A stretch of DNA of 64,000 bases from Sinorhizobium mexicanum. Its GTDB lineage: Bacteria > Pseudomonadota > Alphaproteobacteria > Rhizobiales > Rhizobiaceae. This document shows, piece by piece, positions 25,449 to 33,314 of the stretch. The position numbers and the translations under genes are program-made. The notes beneath the pieces are model-generated. The model was not told the DNA's origin. It worked only from the letters and a program-made list of their open reading frames with translations, and ran no database searches. The stretch spans positions 273,501-337,500 of the forward strand of contig NZ_CP041238.1 in the NCBI RefSeq assembly GCF_013488225.1. The letters run 5' to 3'. Numbering within the stretch: position 1 is the stretch's first letter; each line of letters starts with the position of its first letter.

Positions 25449-26882
25449 TCAGATCGTCAGGTAGCCGGTGGACAATCCGATGATCGCGGCGATGCAGCCG
25501 ATGACGGCAGCCGCGAAAATCAGCCAGTCGACCGATGTGTTGAAGACCTGCTTGCCCTGCTCGCGCCTGGCCCAGAAATAGAGGATCGTGCCAGGGGCAT
25601 ACAGAAGTGCCGACAGCAGGACGAACTTCATGCCGCCCGCCACAATCATGAAAAATGTGTAGACGGCGGCGATGCTGGCGATGATCAGGTCGCGGCTGCG
25701 TTCATGCGGCCTGACGTCGTAGGTCTCGGCGCGTCGCGCCAGCAGGAACCCGAAAGCCGCCACGAACAGGTAGGGGATCAGCGACATCGCGCTTGTCAGA
25801 TTCAGCATCAGCGTGAACGCGTCCCGCGACCAGTAGGTGCTGACGACGAACAGCTGGACGACGATGTTGGTGAGCCATAGCGCGGCTGCAGGGACCTTGT
25901 TCCGGTTCTCGGTGGCGAAAAGCCGGGGCATGTCGTCCGTGCGGGCCGCCACGTAGAGCACTTCCGCGCACACCAGCGACCAGGCGAGATAGGCGCCAAG
26001 CACCGAGACGATCACGCCGATGCTGATGAATACGGCACCCCAGGGGCCGACGACGGCTGCAAGCACGCCGGCCATCGAAGGCTGGCTCATGGCGGCGATT
26101 TCGGGGCGTGTCAGCACGGCATAGGGCAGCAGCGTGACCAGCACCATCAGCGTGCTGACGCCGACGAAGCCCATGATCGTTGCCGTGCCGATATCGGAGC
26201 GCGTCTGCGCATAGCGCGAATAGTTGCTAGCGCCTTCGATGCCGATGAAGACGAAGACCGTCGCCAGCATCGTGGCCTGGATCTGTTGGAGGAGGTTTGC
26301 CTCCGGCATCCCCTCGCCGCCCCAGAAGTTGAGCCGGAACAGGTCGAGCTTGAAGAAGACGAAGAGGATGATGATGAAGGCGATGATCGGAACGACCTTC
26401 GCGACGGTCACGACGGCGTTGATAAAGGTCGCCTGCTGAATGCCTCTGAGGATCATGAAGTGGAAGAGCCATATTCCGATCGAGGCGACGAGGATGGCGG
26501 TCACGGTGTTGCCGTCGCCGAAGGCAGGAATAAAATTGCCGAGCGTGGACTTGATCAGCACCCAGTATGACACGTTGCCGATACAACTGCCGATCCAGTA
26601 GCCGAAGGCGGAGAGGAAGCCCGGATAGTCGCCGAAGCCTTCCTTGGCATAGGCGAAAACCCCGGCGTCGAGCTCGGGCTTGCGTTCGGCCAGCGACTGG
26701 AAGACGCGCGCCAGCATGTACATGCCGCCGCCGGCAATGCACCAGGCGATGATTGCACCAAACGGCCCTGTCGCGACGCCGAATGTTCGCGGGAGCGAGA
26801 AGATGCCCGCGCCGACCATGGAACCAACAACCATCGCGGTTAGAGCGAACAGGGACAGCTTCTGCTCAGTTTTGGTCGCCAT
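25449..26882 (-). CDS. arcD: Arginine/ornithine (or citrulline) antiporter, APC superfamily
   Basis: Twelve-to-thirteen-helix basic amino acid exchanger, 477 aa, starting MATKTEQKLSLFALTAMVVG. The substrate-binding TM1 motif GSMVGAGIFSLPRTFG is typical of ArcD/YdgI/AdiC-like exchangers. GGGAG lies about 8 bases upstream. It is the first gene of the leftward cluster and directly upstream of arcA. Classical ArcD exchanges arginine for ornithine. With no ornithine transcarbamylase gene in view, arginine/citrulline exchange would also make sense. That specificity cannot be decided from sequence. Confidence 0.9.
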   Translation of the reverse strand: MATKTEQKLSLFALTAMVVGSMVGAGIFSLPRTFGVATGPFGAIIAWCIAGGGMYMLARVFQSLAERKPELDAGVFAYAKEGFGDYPGFLSAFGYWIGSCIGNVSYWVLIKSTLGNFIPAFGDGNTVTAILVASIGIWLFHFMILRGIQQATFINAVVTVAKVVPIIAFIIILFVFFKLDLFRLNFWGGEGMPEANLLQQIQATMLATVFVFIGIEGASNYSRYAQTRSDIGTATIMGFVGVSTLMVLVTLLPYAVLTRPEIAAMSQPSMAGVLAAVVGPWGAVFISIGVIVSVLGAYLAWSLVCAEVLYVAARTDDMPRLFATENRNKVPAAALWLTNIVVQLFVVSTYWSRDAFTLMLNLTSAMSLIPYLFVAAFGFLLARRAETYDVRPHERSRDLIIASIAAVYTFFMIVAGGMKFVLLSALLYAPGTILYFWARREQGKQVFNTSVDWLIFAAAVIGCIAAIIGLSTGYLTI

Positions 26883-27255
26883 CGCACCACTCCCGGGCTC
26901 GCCGACAGGCCGCCCGCGCCGGTGCGGACGCCGAACAATTCTGGAAATCGCTCTTGGTGCCAGGTGAACTCGCGGATCTTGCCAGTCGAAACTGCGATCT
27001 GAAGCGGCTATCCGCTTCTGGCACCACTTCTATAAATGCTTGGGTTCCCTGATCGCAATGTTAGCGTGTAATTCTGGGAATTCCTAGAGGGAATCTCTCG
27101 AGCCGCAAGGTCGGGCGAGGCTAGGATCGGCACATGGACCCTGCTTGGCAGCATTGGATCCGCGTTGCCGGTCGAGCACCGCGCATTGTTATAGGATGCG
27201 AATTCAAACATCATGCCCGAAGGCTGAATCCGCAAAAACAGCGCATGCCTGTGCC
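26883..27255. other. Divergent promoter region of arcD and DUF2905 gene
   Basis: Gene-free stretch of more than 300 bases. I looked for a FixK/Fnr palindrome (TTGAT-N4-ATCAA) of the kind that drives arc genes in other bacteria and found none. GAATTCCTAGAGGGAATCTC near 27077-27096 contains a short inverted repeat. No promoter could be named with confidence. Confidence 0.4.
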
Positions 27256-27456
27256 ATGTCCCGAGTTTTGATCATTGTCGGACTTGTTATCGTCGCGGTG
27301 GGCATTCTCTGGCCGTGGCTCACGCGCCTTGGCCTGGGCAGGCTGCCGGGTGATATTCTGATCGAGCGCGAGAATTTCACCATCTATATTCCGTTTACCA
27401 CCGGGCTGCTTCTCAGCGTTGCGCTTTCGGCCATTCTCTGGATTCTCAATCGCTAA
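27256..27456 (+). CDS. DUF2905 small membrane protein
   Basis: 66 aa with two hydrophobic helices, VLIIVGLVIVAVGILWPWL and FTTGLLLSVALSAILWIL. They are joined by the conserved loop GRLPGDILIERENFTIYIP that defines DUF2905. The function is unknown. The start MSRVL at 27256 is chosen because the upstream part of the open frame has no family resemblance and family members are 65-70 residues. It is monocistronic, divergent from arcD and convergent with the ArsR-type gene. Confidence 0.88.
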   Translation: MSRVLIIVGLVIVAVGILWPWLTRLGLGRLPGDILIERENFTIYIPFTTGLLLSVALSAILWILNR

Positions 27457-27556
27457 GCGGGAACGTTGCCGAACCTGCTCCGAAAGGGGGCGGCAGCGCG
27501 CGTCCGACGACAAGGATTCGGGAAGCCCTTGGGCTGGCCGGGGCTCCTTGCCGCAC

Positions 27557-27889
27557 TCATCGTTCCACCAGCGCCTTGAGCCGCTCCAGTGCGTCGTCCC
27601 ATTGCGCGGAAACTCTGTCGAGATACGACCTTGCCTCGGTGATCGGTTCAGGCCGGTAGCCGAACTGGCTTTCGCGGCCGACGCGGACGCTTTTGACAAG
27701 GCCGGCGCGTTCCAGCACGTGCAGATGCTTGGTCACGGCCTGCCGTGTCAGGTTCGTGTCGGCGGATAGAGTGGCGATCGATCGTGTCTGGCCATCGCTG
27801 AGCTTCGTCAGAAGCGAAAGCCGGGTTGGGTCGCCGAGGGCGGCGAAGATCTCGACCGGGCCGGGATCGGCAAGCTCAGGCTTCGACAT
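27557..27889 (-). CDS. ArsR-family winged-helix regulator
   Basis: 110 aa; the helix-turn-helix is FAALGDPTRLSLLTKLSDG with TNLTRQAVTKHLHVLERAG as the recognition part, followed by the wing GLVKSVRVGRESQFGYRPEP. No cysteine metal-binding motif (ELCVCDL) is present, so it is not a metal sensor of the ArsR/SmtB kind. The start MSKPEL at 27889 overlaps the SRPBCC gene by 14 bases; AAGG lies just upstream. ArsR-SRPBCC pairs are common. The regulator probably controls its own operon, and the signal is unknown. Confidence 0.88.
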   Translation of the reverse strand: MSKPELADPGPVEIFAALGDPTRLSLLTKLSDGQTRSIATLSADTNLTRQAVTKHLHVLERAGLVKSVRVGRESQFGYRPEPITEARSYLDRVSAQWDDALERLKALVER

Positions 27890-28313
27890 AGGCCTTGATG
27901 TTTCCCGCCTGGATCTCCCATCCACCTTCGTTGCCACGCAAGGCCTCCATCCGGCGATCCTCCGGCAGCGTTTCGAAGCCGGATTCGATGATGGTCAGAC
28001 GCGTGCCGTTCGCTGTCGGTTCGAGGCGGAATTCCACGAGCGTGGATGGGGATGTCGAAAGATCGGTATCCTCGCCGTGCGGCCACCGGAAGGAAAAGAG
28101 TGTCGGGGCCTCCATCCGCTCCGTCACCGACGTCCATTTGGTGCCCTCATGACCGGGGTACGTCATTTCCCCGGTTGTTTCCCCGCCGACGGCGAACGGT
28201 CCGTCGAGCCGCACCCGGAACCATTCGCCGAACGCTGTGTGGTCCGTCAGCGCATGCCAAACCTTTTCGATCGGAGCGTTGAGTTCGATACTCTTCGTGA
28301 TGCGATCCGTCAT
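27876..28313 (-). CDS. SRPBCC/AHSA1-family protein
   Basis: 145 aa START-like fold protein beginning MTDRITKSIELNAPIEKVWH. The conserved DHTAFGEWFRVRLDGPFAVG and the C-terminal GWEIQAGNIKAYVEA are typical of the AHSA1 (Aha1 C-terminal) subgroup. These proteins bind hydrophobic ligands; no specific ligand can be stated. An excellent AGGAGG precedes the ATG by seven bases. It is co-transcribed with the overlapping ArsR gene downstream. Confidence 0.88.
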   Translation of the reverse strand: MTDRITKSIELNAPIEKVWHALTDHTAFGEWFRVRLDGPFAVGGETTGEMTYPGHEGTKWTSVTERMEAPTLFSFRWPHGEDTDLSTSPSTLVEFRLEPTANGTRLTIIESGFETLPEDRRMEALRGNEGGWEIQAGNIKAYVEA

Positions 28314-28413
28314 GATGCAACCTCCTGGTTGCCAATATTCTTACAGGTCGAAACGAAAAAAGCAACCAAAAGGTTGCCTTTTGTATATTGGTGTCTCCGG
28401 GAGACGATTGCGC

Positions 28414-28689
28414 TCAGTCGGTTGATTCGTCCGGCCGTACCGTCAGTCGGTTTTCGACGCCCGAAACGCCAATCACCGAGGCAGCGGCCTCGCCGGCGCA
28501 GGCAATATCTGGCTCCTCGGCGACATTGCCGGAAAGCACGACCATTCCACCAAGCGCCATGACGGAAATTCCGCTCGTGTCCACGAAAGTGGCGTAGCGA
28601 ATGAAGCGCAGCACCTTCTCGGCCAGATCGTCATCCGTCAGATGCGGATCGTCATCCCGATGCGAGTAGATCGATTTGTCTGTCGGCAT
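28414..28689 (-). CDS. BON-domain protein
   Basis: 91 aa starting MPTDKSIYSHRDDD at 28689. The single BON domain spans roughly residues 18-85 (DDDLAEKVLRFIRYATFVD, GGMVVLSGNV, GVSGVENRLTV). No signal peptide is visible, so it may act in the cytoplasm or be exported by other means. BON domains bind phospholipid or other hydrophobic surfaces, and OsmY is the best known member. AGGAAAC lies 5' of the start; an extended frame to 28752 is possible but less likely. Confidence 0.82.
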   Translation of the reverse strand: MPTDKSIYSHRDDDPHLTDDDLAEKVLRFIRYATFVDTSGISVMALGGMVVLSGNVAEEPDIACAGEAAASVIGVSGVENRLTVRPDESTD

Positions 28690-28839
28690 CAGCGTTTCCT
28701 GATCGTCTTTCGAAAACGCTGCTGCTGACTGAAGGTTCCGCGGCGACGGCAAGCGTCCTCGCCGCCACGCTTCCTGCGATGTGCCCTTGCCACTGCCGAT
28801 CGAACGGGTCTATGCCTCTGGCACCATCCAAGGCTTACC

Positions 28840-29784
28840 ATGTCCGATATTTTCCTGAATGTTCTCCCGATCTTCGTCCTGATCCTGACCGGCTGGCTGG
28901 TCGTGAGGCTCGGCTATTTGAAACCGGCTGTCGGCGATGCGCTCGGCGATTTTGTCTTTCGTATCGCTGTGCCGGTCCTCTTGTTCCGCACGATTGCCGA
29001 AGCCGATTTCAAGGAGGGCTCGCCCTGGCCACTCTGGGTCGCCTATTTTTCCGGTGTTGCCGTTACCTGGACGGCCGGCCATCTGGCGGCGACCTTTGCC
29101 TTCGGGCGCGACGCGCGCGTCGGGGTGCTCGCAGGCGTGTCCTCGGCCTTCGCCAACACCGTGTTCATAGGGCTGCCGCTGGTTTCGCGTGTGGTCGGCG
29201 AGGACGGGCTGGTGGCGCTGTCGATCCTGCTCTCCGTCCATCTGCCCATCATGATGATCGCCGGCACCGTGCTGATGGAGCGTGCGGATCGAAAAACGAG
29301 CGGTAGACCAGGGCAAAGCCCGTTGAAGCTGCTTGCCGGCGTCGCGCGCAACCTCGTTCGCAATCCGCTGGTGATCGGTCTCGCCGTCGGTGCGCTCTTT
29401 CATCTTCTCGACCAGCCGCTTGGTGGCCCGGCGAAGGCTGTCGTCGATCAGATAGCAGGCACGGCGGCGCCGGCCGCGCTCGTGTCGATCGGCATGGCGC
29501 TCGACAAATACGGTCTGGCCGGAAACACCGGGCTTGCGGCCGTCACCAGCGCATTGAAGCTGCTTGTGCTCCCCGGCGTCGTCTTTGGTGCCTGTCATCT
29601 GCTGGGGCTCAACGACAGCTGGACGGCCGCGCTGGTGCTGACCTCCTCGGTGCCGACCGGCGTCAATGCCTGGCTGATCGCCAATCACTTCAATGTCGGC
29701 CATGCGCTCGCTTCCTCGACGATCACGCTAACGACGGCGCTGGGCGTGCTCAGCGTTTCGGCCTGGGCCTACCTGCTGATGTGA
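28840..29784 (+). CDS. AEC-family transporter (auxin efflux carrier/malonate-type permease)
   Basis: Integral membrane carrier of 314 aa, about ten hydrophobic segments, starting MSDIFLNVLPIFVLILTGW as AEC proteins do. Conserved GVSSAFANTVFIGLPL and SSVPTGVNAWLIA segments resemble the two inverted repeats with crossover motifs. Known members carry malate, malonate or other weak acids; the substrate here is unknown. AAGG lies upstream of the ATG. It is monocistronic and convergent with cycM. Confidence 0.9.
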   Translation: MSDIFLNVLPIFVLILTGWLVVRLGYLKPAVGDALGDFVFRIAVPVLLFRTIAEADFKEGSPWPLWVAYFSGVAVTWTAGHLAATFAFGRDARVGVLAGVSSAFANTVFIGLPLVSRVVGEDGLVALSILLSVHLPIMMIAGTVLMERADRKTSGRPGQSPLKLLAGVARNLVRNPLVIGLAVGALFHLLDQPLGGPAKAVVDQIAGTAAPAALVSIGMALDKYGLAGNTGLAAVTSALKLLVLPGVVFGACHLLGLNDSWTAALVLTSSVPTGVNAWLIANHFNVGHALASSTITLTTALGVLSVSAWAYLLM

Positions 29785-29812
29785 CGACTTTATGTTTGCA
29801 GCAACGCGACGT

Positions 29813-29857
29813 GTTACAGCGTCCTTTGCGCGTCTGATAAGACGCGCGGCGCTGTAG
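29813..29857 (+). repeat. Family A mosaic repeat, 3' part only
   Basis: TTACAGCGTCCTTTGCGCG...GACGCGCGGCGCTGTAG, the second half of the family A element alone. It forms a CAGCG.../...CGCTG hairpin and precedes a rho-independent terminator for the opposite strand. Confidence 0.68.
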
Positions 29858-29862
29858 AAACG

Positions 29863-29884
29863 AAAAACCCGGCCAGAGGCCGGG
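29863..29884 (-). terminator. Rho-independent terminator of cycM
   Basis: CCCGGCC (29868-29874), loop AGA, GGCCGGG (29878-29884). On the minus strand the stem is followed by TTTTTCG, a good terminator for the leftward cytochrome gene. On the plus strand the tail is only CTTCC. Confidence 0.85.
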
Positions 29885-29963
29885 CTTCCAAATCAAAATC
29901 TCGCTTGGCGGCGTGGCCGCAATTCCGCACGGAAAACCGTCTCACGATTTTCCGGGAACTGCT

Positions 29964-30599
29964 TTAGTTCGCCGGTGCCGGCGCCGGGGCCTGGCCGTCC
30001 TGGGCAGCCTGCCCTTCTGTCGGCTTGGCTTCGCTGGAACCGCCCTCTGCCGGAAGCGGTGCCGGATTATCGGACTGTTCGCGCAGCCAGGCGAGCAGGT
30101 TGGCGCGTTCTTCCGCCTTCTTGAGGCCCGCGAAGCCCATCGCCGTGCCCGGGACATGCTTCTTCGGTGCTTCGAGGAAGAAGCTCAGGTGGTCAAAGTC
30201 CCATACGACCTTGCCGCCTTCCGAGAAGGTCTGCATCCCGGCGGAGTAGCTGAAGCCCTCATGCGAGGCGACCGGGCGATTGACGACGCCCCAGAGATTC
30301 GGGCCGACCTTGTTCGGTCCGCCTTTCTCGACGGTGTGACAGCTTGCGCATTTCTTGAAGACAGCCTCGCCGGCGGCCGGATCGGCCTTGGCGAGCAGCG
30401 GGGCGATCGGCTCGGACGTCGCCTGTTCGCCGCCACCGGCCTCGCCGCCTTCGCCCGCGGTTTCCTCGGCGACAATGGTGAAGCCCGGCTTCTCGGGAGC
30501 TTCGGAATGGAAAATGCCTTCCGATGCAATGGATACAGACATCAGAACGAAGACCGTACCCAGCAAGGCACCCACGCCCATGTTCACATATGAATTCAT
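29964..30599 (-). CDS. cycM: Membrane-anchored class I cytochrome c (CycM-type)
   Basis: Electron-transfer protein, 211 aa, held in the inner membrane by an uncleaved N-terminal helix (residues 7-26, [19 protein letters not shown]) with the haem domain in the periplasm. The haem attachment site CASCH is near residue 85, and the distal methionine is in [10 protein letters not shown] Glu/Gly-rich linker precedes the haem domain, and the last 30 residues are a low-complexity Ala/Pro/Gln tail. ATG 30599 is preferred over an upstream TTG. CycM-type cytochromes pass electrons from the bc1 complex to cytochrome oxidases. Confidence 0.92.
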   Translation of the reverse strand: MNSYVNMGVGALLGTVFVLMSVSIASEGIFHSEAPEKPGFTIVAEETAGEGGEAGGGEQATSEPIAPLLAKADPAAGEAVFKKCASCHTVEKGGPNKVGPNLWGVVNRPVASHEGFSYSAGMQTFSEGGKVVWDFDHLSFFLEAPKKHVPGTAMGFAGLKKAEERANLLAWLREQSDNPAPLPAEGGSSEAKPTEGQAAQDGQAPAPAPAN

Positions 30600-30752
30600 C
30601 TGCAAACGCTCCCTTTGCCACCGGCGTCAACAAAAACCCGGCCCATCTTGAAATCGCGCGGAACCTATGTCTTTTGGCTCTGCGTTGCAACAGAGATTAT
30701 CGACGCTGAAGTGAGACTTTTTGACACTTTCAGCAGGGTTTTTTAGGGCTAG

Positions 30753-31508
30753 ATGATGAATCACGGAAATTCTGGCAAAGCTCTCGTGCTCATACCGGCG
30801 CGGATGGCGTCAACACGCCTGCCCGGCAAGCCGCTCGCCGACATTTGCGGCCTGCCGATGATCGTGCAGGTGGCCAGACGGGCGGCCGAGGCGGATGTCG
30901 GCCGAATCGTCGTCGCCGTCGACGATCGCGACGTCTTCGAAGCGGTCAGCGATGCCGGTTTCGAGGCGATCATGACGCGGGTCGACCATCAGTCGGGTTC
31001 GGATCGCATCCATGAAGCCCTGCTGAAGGCGGATCCTCACGGCGAAGCCGAGATCGTGATCAACGTCCAGGGCGACCTGCCGACGATCGAGCCCGGACCG
31101 ATCCGCGCGGCGCTGAGGCCGCTCGAGAACGTCGCGACCGATATCGCGACGCTGACTGTCGAAATCACCGACGAACACGAGAAGACCAACCCCAATGTCG
31201 TGAAGGTCGTGGGCTCTCCGCTTTCCGAGACCCGCCTGCGCGCACTTTATTTCACCCGCGCCACCGCACCGCACGGCGCCGGGGCGCTCTATCACCACAT
31301 CGGTCTCTATGCCTATCGGCGCAAGGCGCTTGAAACCTTCGTCTCGCTGAAGCCATCGGTGCTTGAAAAGCGCGAGTCGCTTGAGCAGTTGCGGGCGCTC
31401 GAAGCCGGGATGCGCATCGACGTCGAGATCGTCAACTCGGTGCCCCTCGGCGTCGATACGCCCGAGGATCTTGAAAAGGCCCGTCGCATTCTCTCCGTGA
31501 AAGCCTGA
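30753..31508 (+). CDS. kdsB: 3-deoxy-manno-octulosonate cytidylyltransferase
   Basis: CMP-Kdo synthetase, 251 aa, activating Kdo for lipopolysaccharide inner core synthesis. The nucleotide-binding signature [16 protein letters not shown] is at residues 12-27. [41 protein letters not shown] and [15 protein letters not shown] are all family blocks. The start is ATG 30753 (MMNHG), with AGGG a few bases upstream. It is divergent from cycM and probably co-transcribed with pheA, which begins 14 bases later. Confidence 0.96.
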   Translation: MMNHGNSGKALVLIPARMASTRLPGKPLADICGLPMIVQVARRAAEADVGRIVVAVDDRDVFEAVSDAGFEAIMTRVDHQSGSDRIHEALLKADPHGEAEIVINVQGDLPTIEPGPIRAALRPLENVATDIATLTVEITDEHEKTNPNVVKVVGSPLSETRLRALYFTRATAPHGAGALYHHIGLYAYRRKALETFVSLKPSVLEKRESLEQLRALEAGMRIDVEIVNSVPLGVDTPEDLEKARRILSVKA

Positions 31509-31522
31509 GAAGGAAGTCGAAA

Positions 31523-32377
31523 GTGACCGTCAAGACCAACAGGATCTCCTTCCAGGGCGACTTCGGCGCCAATTCCGACATGGCCTGCCGCGACATGTTC
31601 CCGTCGATGGAGCCGCTGCCATGCCAGACCTTCGAGGATGCCTTTGTGGCGGTGGAGAACGGCGATGCCGATCTCGCCATGATCCCGATCGAAAACACGA
31701 TCGCCGGGCGCGTCGCCGATATCCATCACCTGCTGCCGGAGTCGCGCCTGCACATTGTCGGCGAATATTTCATGCCGATACGCTTTCAGTTGATGGTGCT
31801 GCCCGGCGTCTCGCATGACGAGATCCGCACCGTGCACAGCCATATCCATGCGCTGGGCCAATGCCGCAAGATCGTTCGCGCCAATGGCTGGAAGCCGGTG
31901 GTGGCGGGCGACACGGCTGGTGCGGCCAAGCTCGTCCAGGAAACGGGCGACCGCTCCATGGCGGCGCTCGCCCCGCGCCTTGCAGCCGACCTCTACGGAC
32001 TCGACATCATCGCCGAAAATGTCGAGGACACGGATAGCAACGTCACGCGCTTCGTCGTGCTTTCGCGCGAAGAGCAGCGGATTACCCGGTCCTCCGACGA
32101 CGAACTGATCATCACCACCTTCGTCTTCAACGTGCGCAACATTCCGGCCGCGCTCTACAAGGCCATGGGCGGCTTCGCCACCAATGGCATCAACATGACG
32201 AAGCTCGAGAGCTATCAGCTCGGCGGCAAGTTCGTCGCAACCCAGTTTTATGCCGATATCGAAGGTCACCCGGACGATACGTCGGTCCGCCACGCGATGG
32301 ACGAACTGCGCTTTTTCTCGGAGAAGGTGCGCATCCTGGGTACCTACCGGGCCCATCCCATGCGCGGCGTCCTCTGA
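31523..32377 (+). CDS. pheA: Prephenate dehydratase
   Basis: Converts prephenate to phenylpyruvate in phenylalanine synthesis, 284 aa. The catalytic PDT domain (1-185) has FQGDFGANSDMAC, MIPIENTIAGRV and the active-site TRF in SNVTRFVVLSRE. A C-terminal ACT domain (195-275) includes NVRNIPAALYKAMGGFA and KLESYQLGG, the latter being the phenylalanine-binding ES region. It is monofunctional, with no chorismate mutase domain. The start is GTG at 31523 with AAGGAAG upstream. Confidence 0.95.
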   Translation: MTVKTNRISFQGDFGANSDMACRDMFPSMEPLPCQTFEDAFVAVENGDADLAMIPIENTIAGRVADIHHLLPESRLHIVGEYFMPIRFQLMVLPGVSHDEIRTVHSHIHALGQCRKIVRANGWKPVVAGDTAGAAKLVQETGDRSMAALAPRLAADLYGLDIIAENVEDTDSNVTRFVVLSREEQRITRSSDDELIITTFVFNVRNIPAALYKAMGGFATNGINMTKLESYQLGGKFVATQFYADIEGHPDDTSVRHAMDELRFFSEKVRILGTYRAHPMRGVL

Positions 32378-32383
32378 GCGAGG

Positions 32384-32413
32384 CGCGCGTCTTGACTAGA
32401 CGCGCAAAGGACG
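32384..32413 (-). repeat. Family A mosaic repeat fragment
   Basis: GCGCGTC-TTGACTA-GACGCGC hairpin followed by AAAGGACGCTGTG: the last part of the family A element in reverse orientation, just after pheA. It may help terminate the kdsB-pheA transcript. Confidence 0.6.
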
Positions 32414-32503
32414 CTGTGCCGCAACGAAGAAGATGGCCAGATTTCGTTAACTGGCTATTCGTTTAGCGCATGCCTAATCTGCAATCATGGAACTACTTAA
32501 ATC

Positions 32504-32518
32504 TTAGGCAAATGCCTA
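32504..32518. promoter_or_regulatory. LysR-type palindrome upstream of the DUF1127 gene
   Basis: TTAGGCAAATGCCTA contains TAGGCA-AA-TGCCTA, six-base arms with the T-N11-A form common for LysR regulators. A further half-site, ATGCCTAATCTG, occurs at about 32470-32481. The palindrome is 34 bases upstream of the DUF1127 start. In Brucella the LysR regulator VtlR activates genes for DUF1127 proteins, so a VtlR/LsrB-type regulator is a candidate. Confidence 0.5.
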
Positions 32519-32551
32519 TCTGACACCCGTGAAAGATATGGAGTGTCAAAG

Positions 32552-32689
32552 ATGAAGATCCGCCAGAAGATCATGGAATACGCAAAGTTGCGCCGCGCTG
32601 TCCGCGAGCTGAACGCTCTCGACGATCACGTGCTGAGCGACATCGGTATTTCCCGTTCTCAGATCCAGGCCGCCGTTTTCGGCCGCTAA
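32552..32689 (+). CDS. DUF1127 small basic protein
   Basis: 45 aa, reading MKIRQKIMEYAKLRRAVREL and then NALDDHVLSDIGISRSQI, ending AAVFGR. The motif L-x-x-L-D-D-x-x-L-x-D-I-G-I-x-R is the DUF1127 signature. Such short arginine-rich proteins in Agrobacterium and Brucella affect phosphate and RNA metabolism and are induced under stress. GGAGTG lies about 7 bases upstream. It is monocistronic and too short for most gene finders. Confidence 0.9.
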   Translation: MKIRQKIMEYAKLRRAVRELNALDDHVLSDIGISRSQIQAAVFGR

Positions 32690-32723
32690 TACAAAGGTCG
32701 CGCCCAAACATCGGGCGGCGCCA

Positions 32724-32825
32724 CTGCATGATTCCTCAAATCGGAACCGATTTCAGGTCAAAATCATGCAGCGATTCAAAAATGCTACAGCGACCCTTTG
32801 CGCATAAGAATGCGCGGCGCTGTAG
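32724..32825 (+). repeat. Family A mosaic repeat, full copy
   Basis: CTGCATGATTCCTCAAATC, then ACCGATTTCAGG, AATCATGCAGCGATTC, CTACAGCGACCCTTTGCGC, and GCGCGGCGCTGTAG. Both halves are present. It lies 3' of the DUF1127 gene and 75 bases before the stop of the convergent VOC gene. Confidence 0.75.
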
Positions 32826-32899
32826 AGTCTTCCACACCCCGCCGACTTCTCGCGCGGGGTGTGAGTGTTTTTATACCCCAAGGATCGCCGTGCGATTCA

Positions 32900-33268
32900 T
32901 CATTCGTCGTACAGACAGACCCTCAGGCGGTGCCCATCCGGATCGAGCGCGACGAATGTCGGTCCGAAATCCATTTTCGTCAGTTCCTGCGCGATCGGCA
33001 GGCCCATTGCCTGCCATTCATCGTAGTGGGTGCGTACTGCCTCTTCACCTTCAACCATGAAAGCCAGCTCCGAGCGGTTGCCCTCGACCGATGGGGCAGG
33101 TGCGACCGAATTCTGCGCCCAGAGCCCGAGTGTAAAGCCGCCGGACAGCTCGAACGAGGAGAAGCTCGGAAAGGCGACCATGGGCTCCTTGCCCAACAGC
33201 TTGCGATAGAATTCGACACTTGCCAGCGGATCGGCGACATAGAGGACGATAAGATTGGGTTTTGGCAT
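32900..33268 (-). CDS. VOC-family (glyoxalase/bleomycin-resistance-like) protein
   Basis: 122 aa with two beta-alpha-beta-beta-beta units. The first holds LIVLYVADPLASVEFYRKLL; the second ends in the conserved FVALDPDGHRLRVCLYDE. It lacks an obvious full metal triad, so catalytic activity is uncertain; binding of a small toxic compound is an alternative. AAAGGAG sits seven bases before the ATG. It lies 46 bases downstream of the WYL regulator gene on the same strand, which may regulate it. Confidence 0.88.
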   Translation of the reverse strand: MPKPNLIVLYVADPLASVEFYRKLLGKEPMVAFPSFSSFELSGGFTLGLWAQNSVAPAPSVEGNRSELAFMVEGEEAVRTHYDEWQAMGLPIAQELTKMDFGPTFVALDPDGHRLRVCLYDE

Positions 33269-33314
33269 GAACGGTCTCCTTTTTGCGAGGCCGTCAGGCT
33301 AGGGCGAGTTGCTG

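Noticed and set aside
26883..27255. FixK/Fnr box upstream of arcD
   Set aside because: TGATCGCAAT near 27051 resembles one half-site only; the required TTGAT-N4-ATCAA symmetry is missing.
30721..30748. TTGACA plus downstream T-run as kdsB promoter
   Set aside because: TTGACA is present, but the -10 would fall at 30744 and read TAGGGC, only nine bases from the ATG. No sensible leader would remain.
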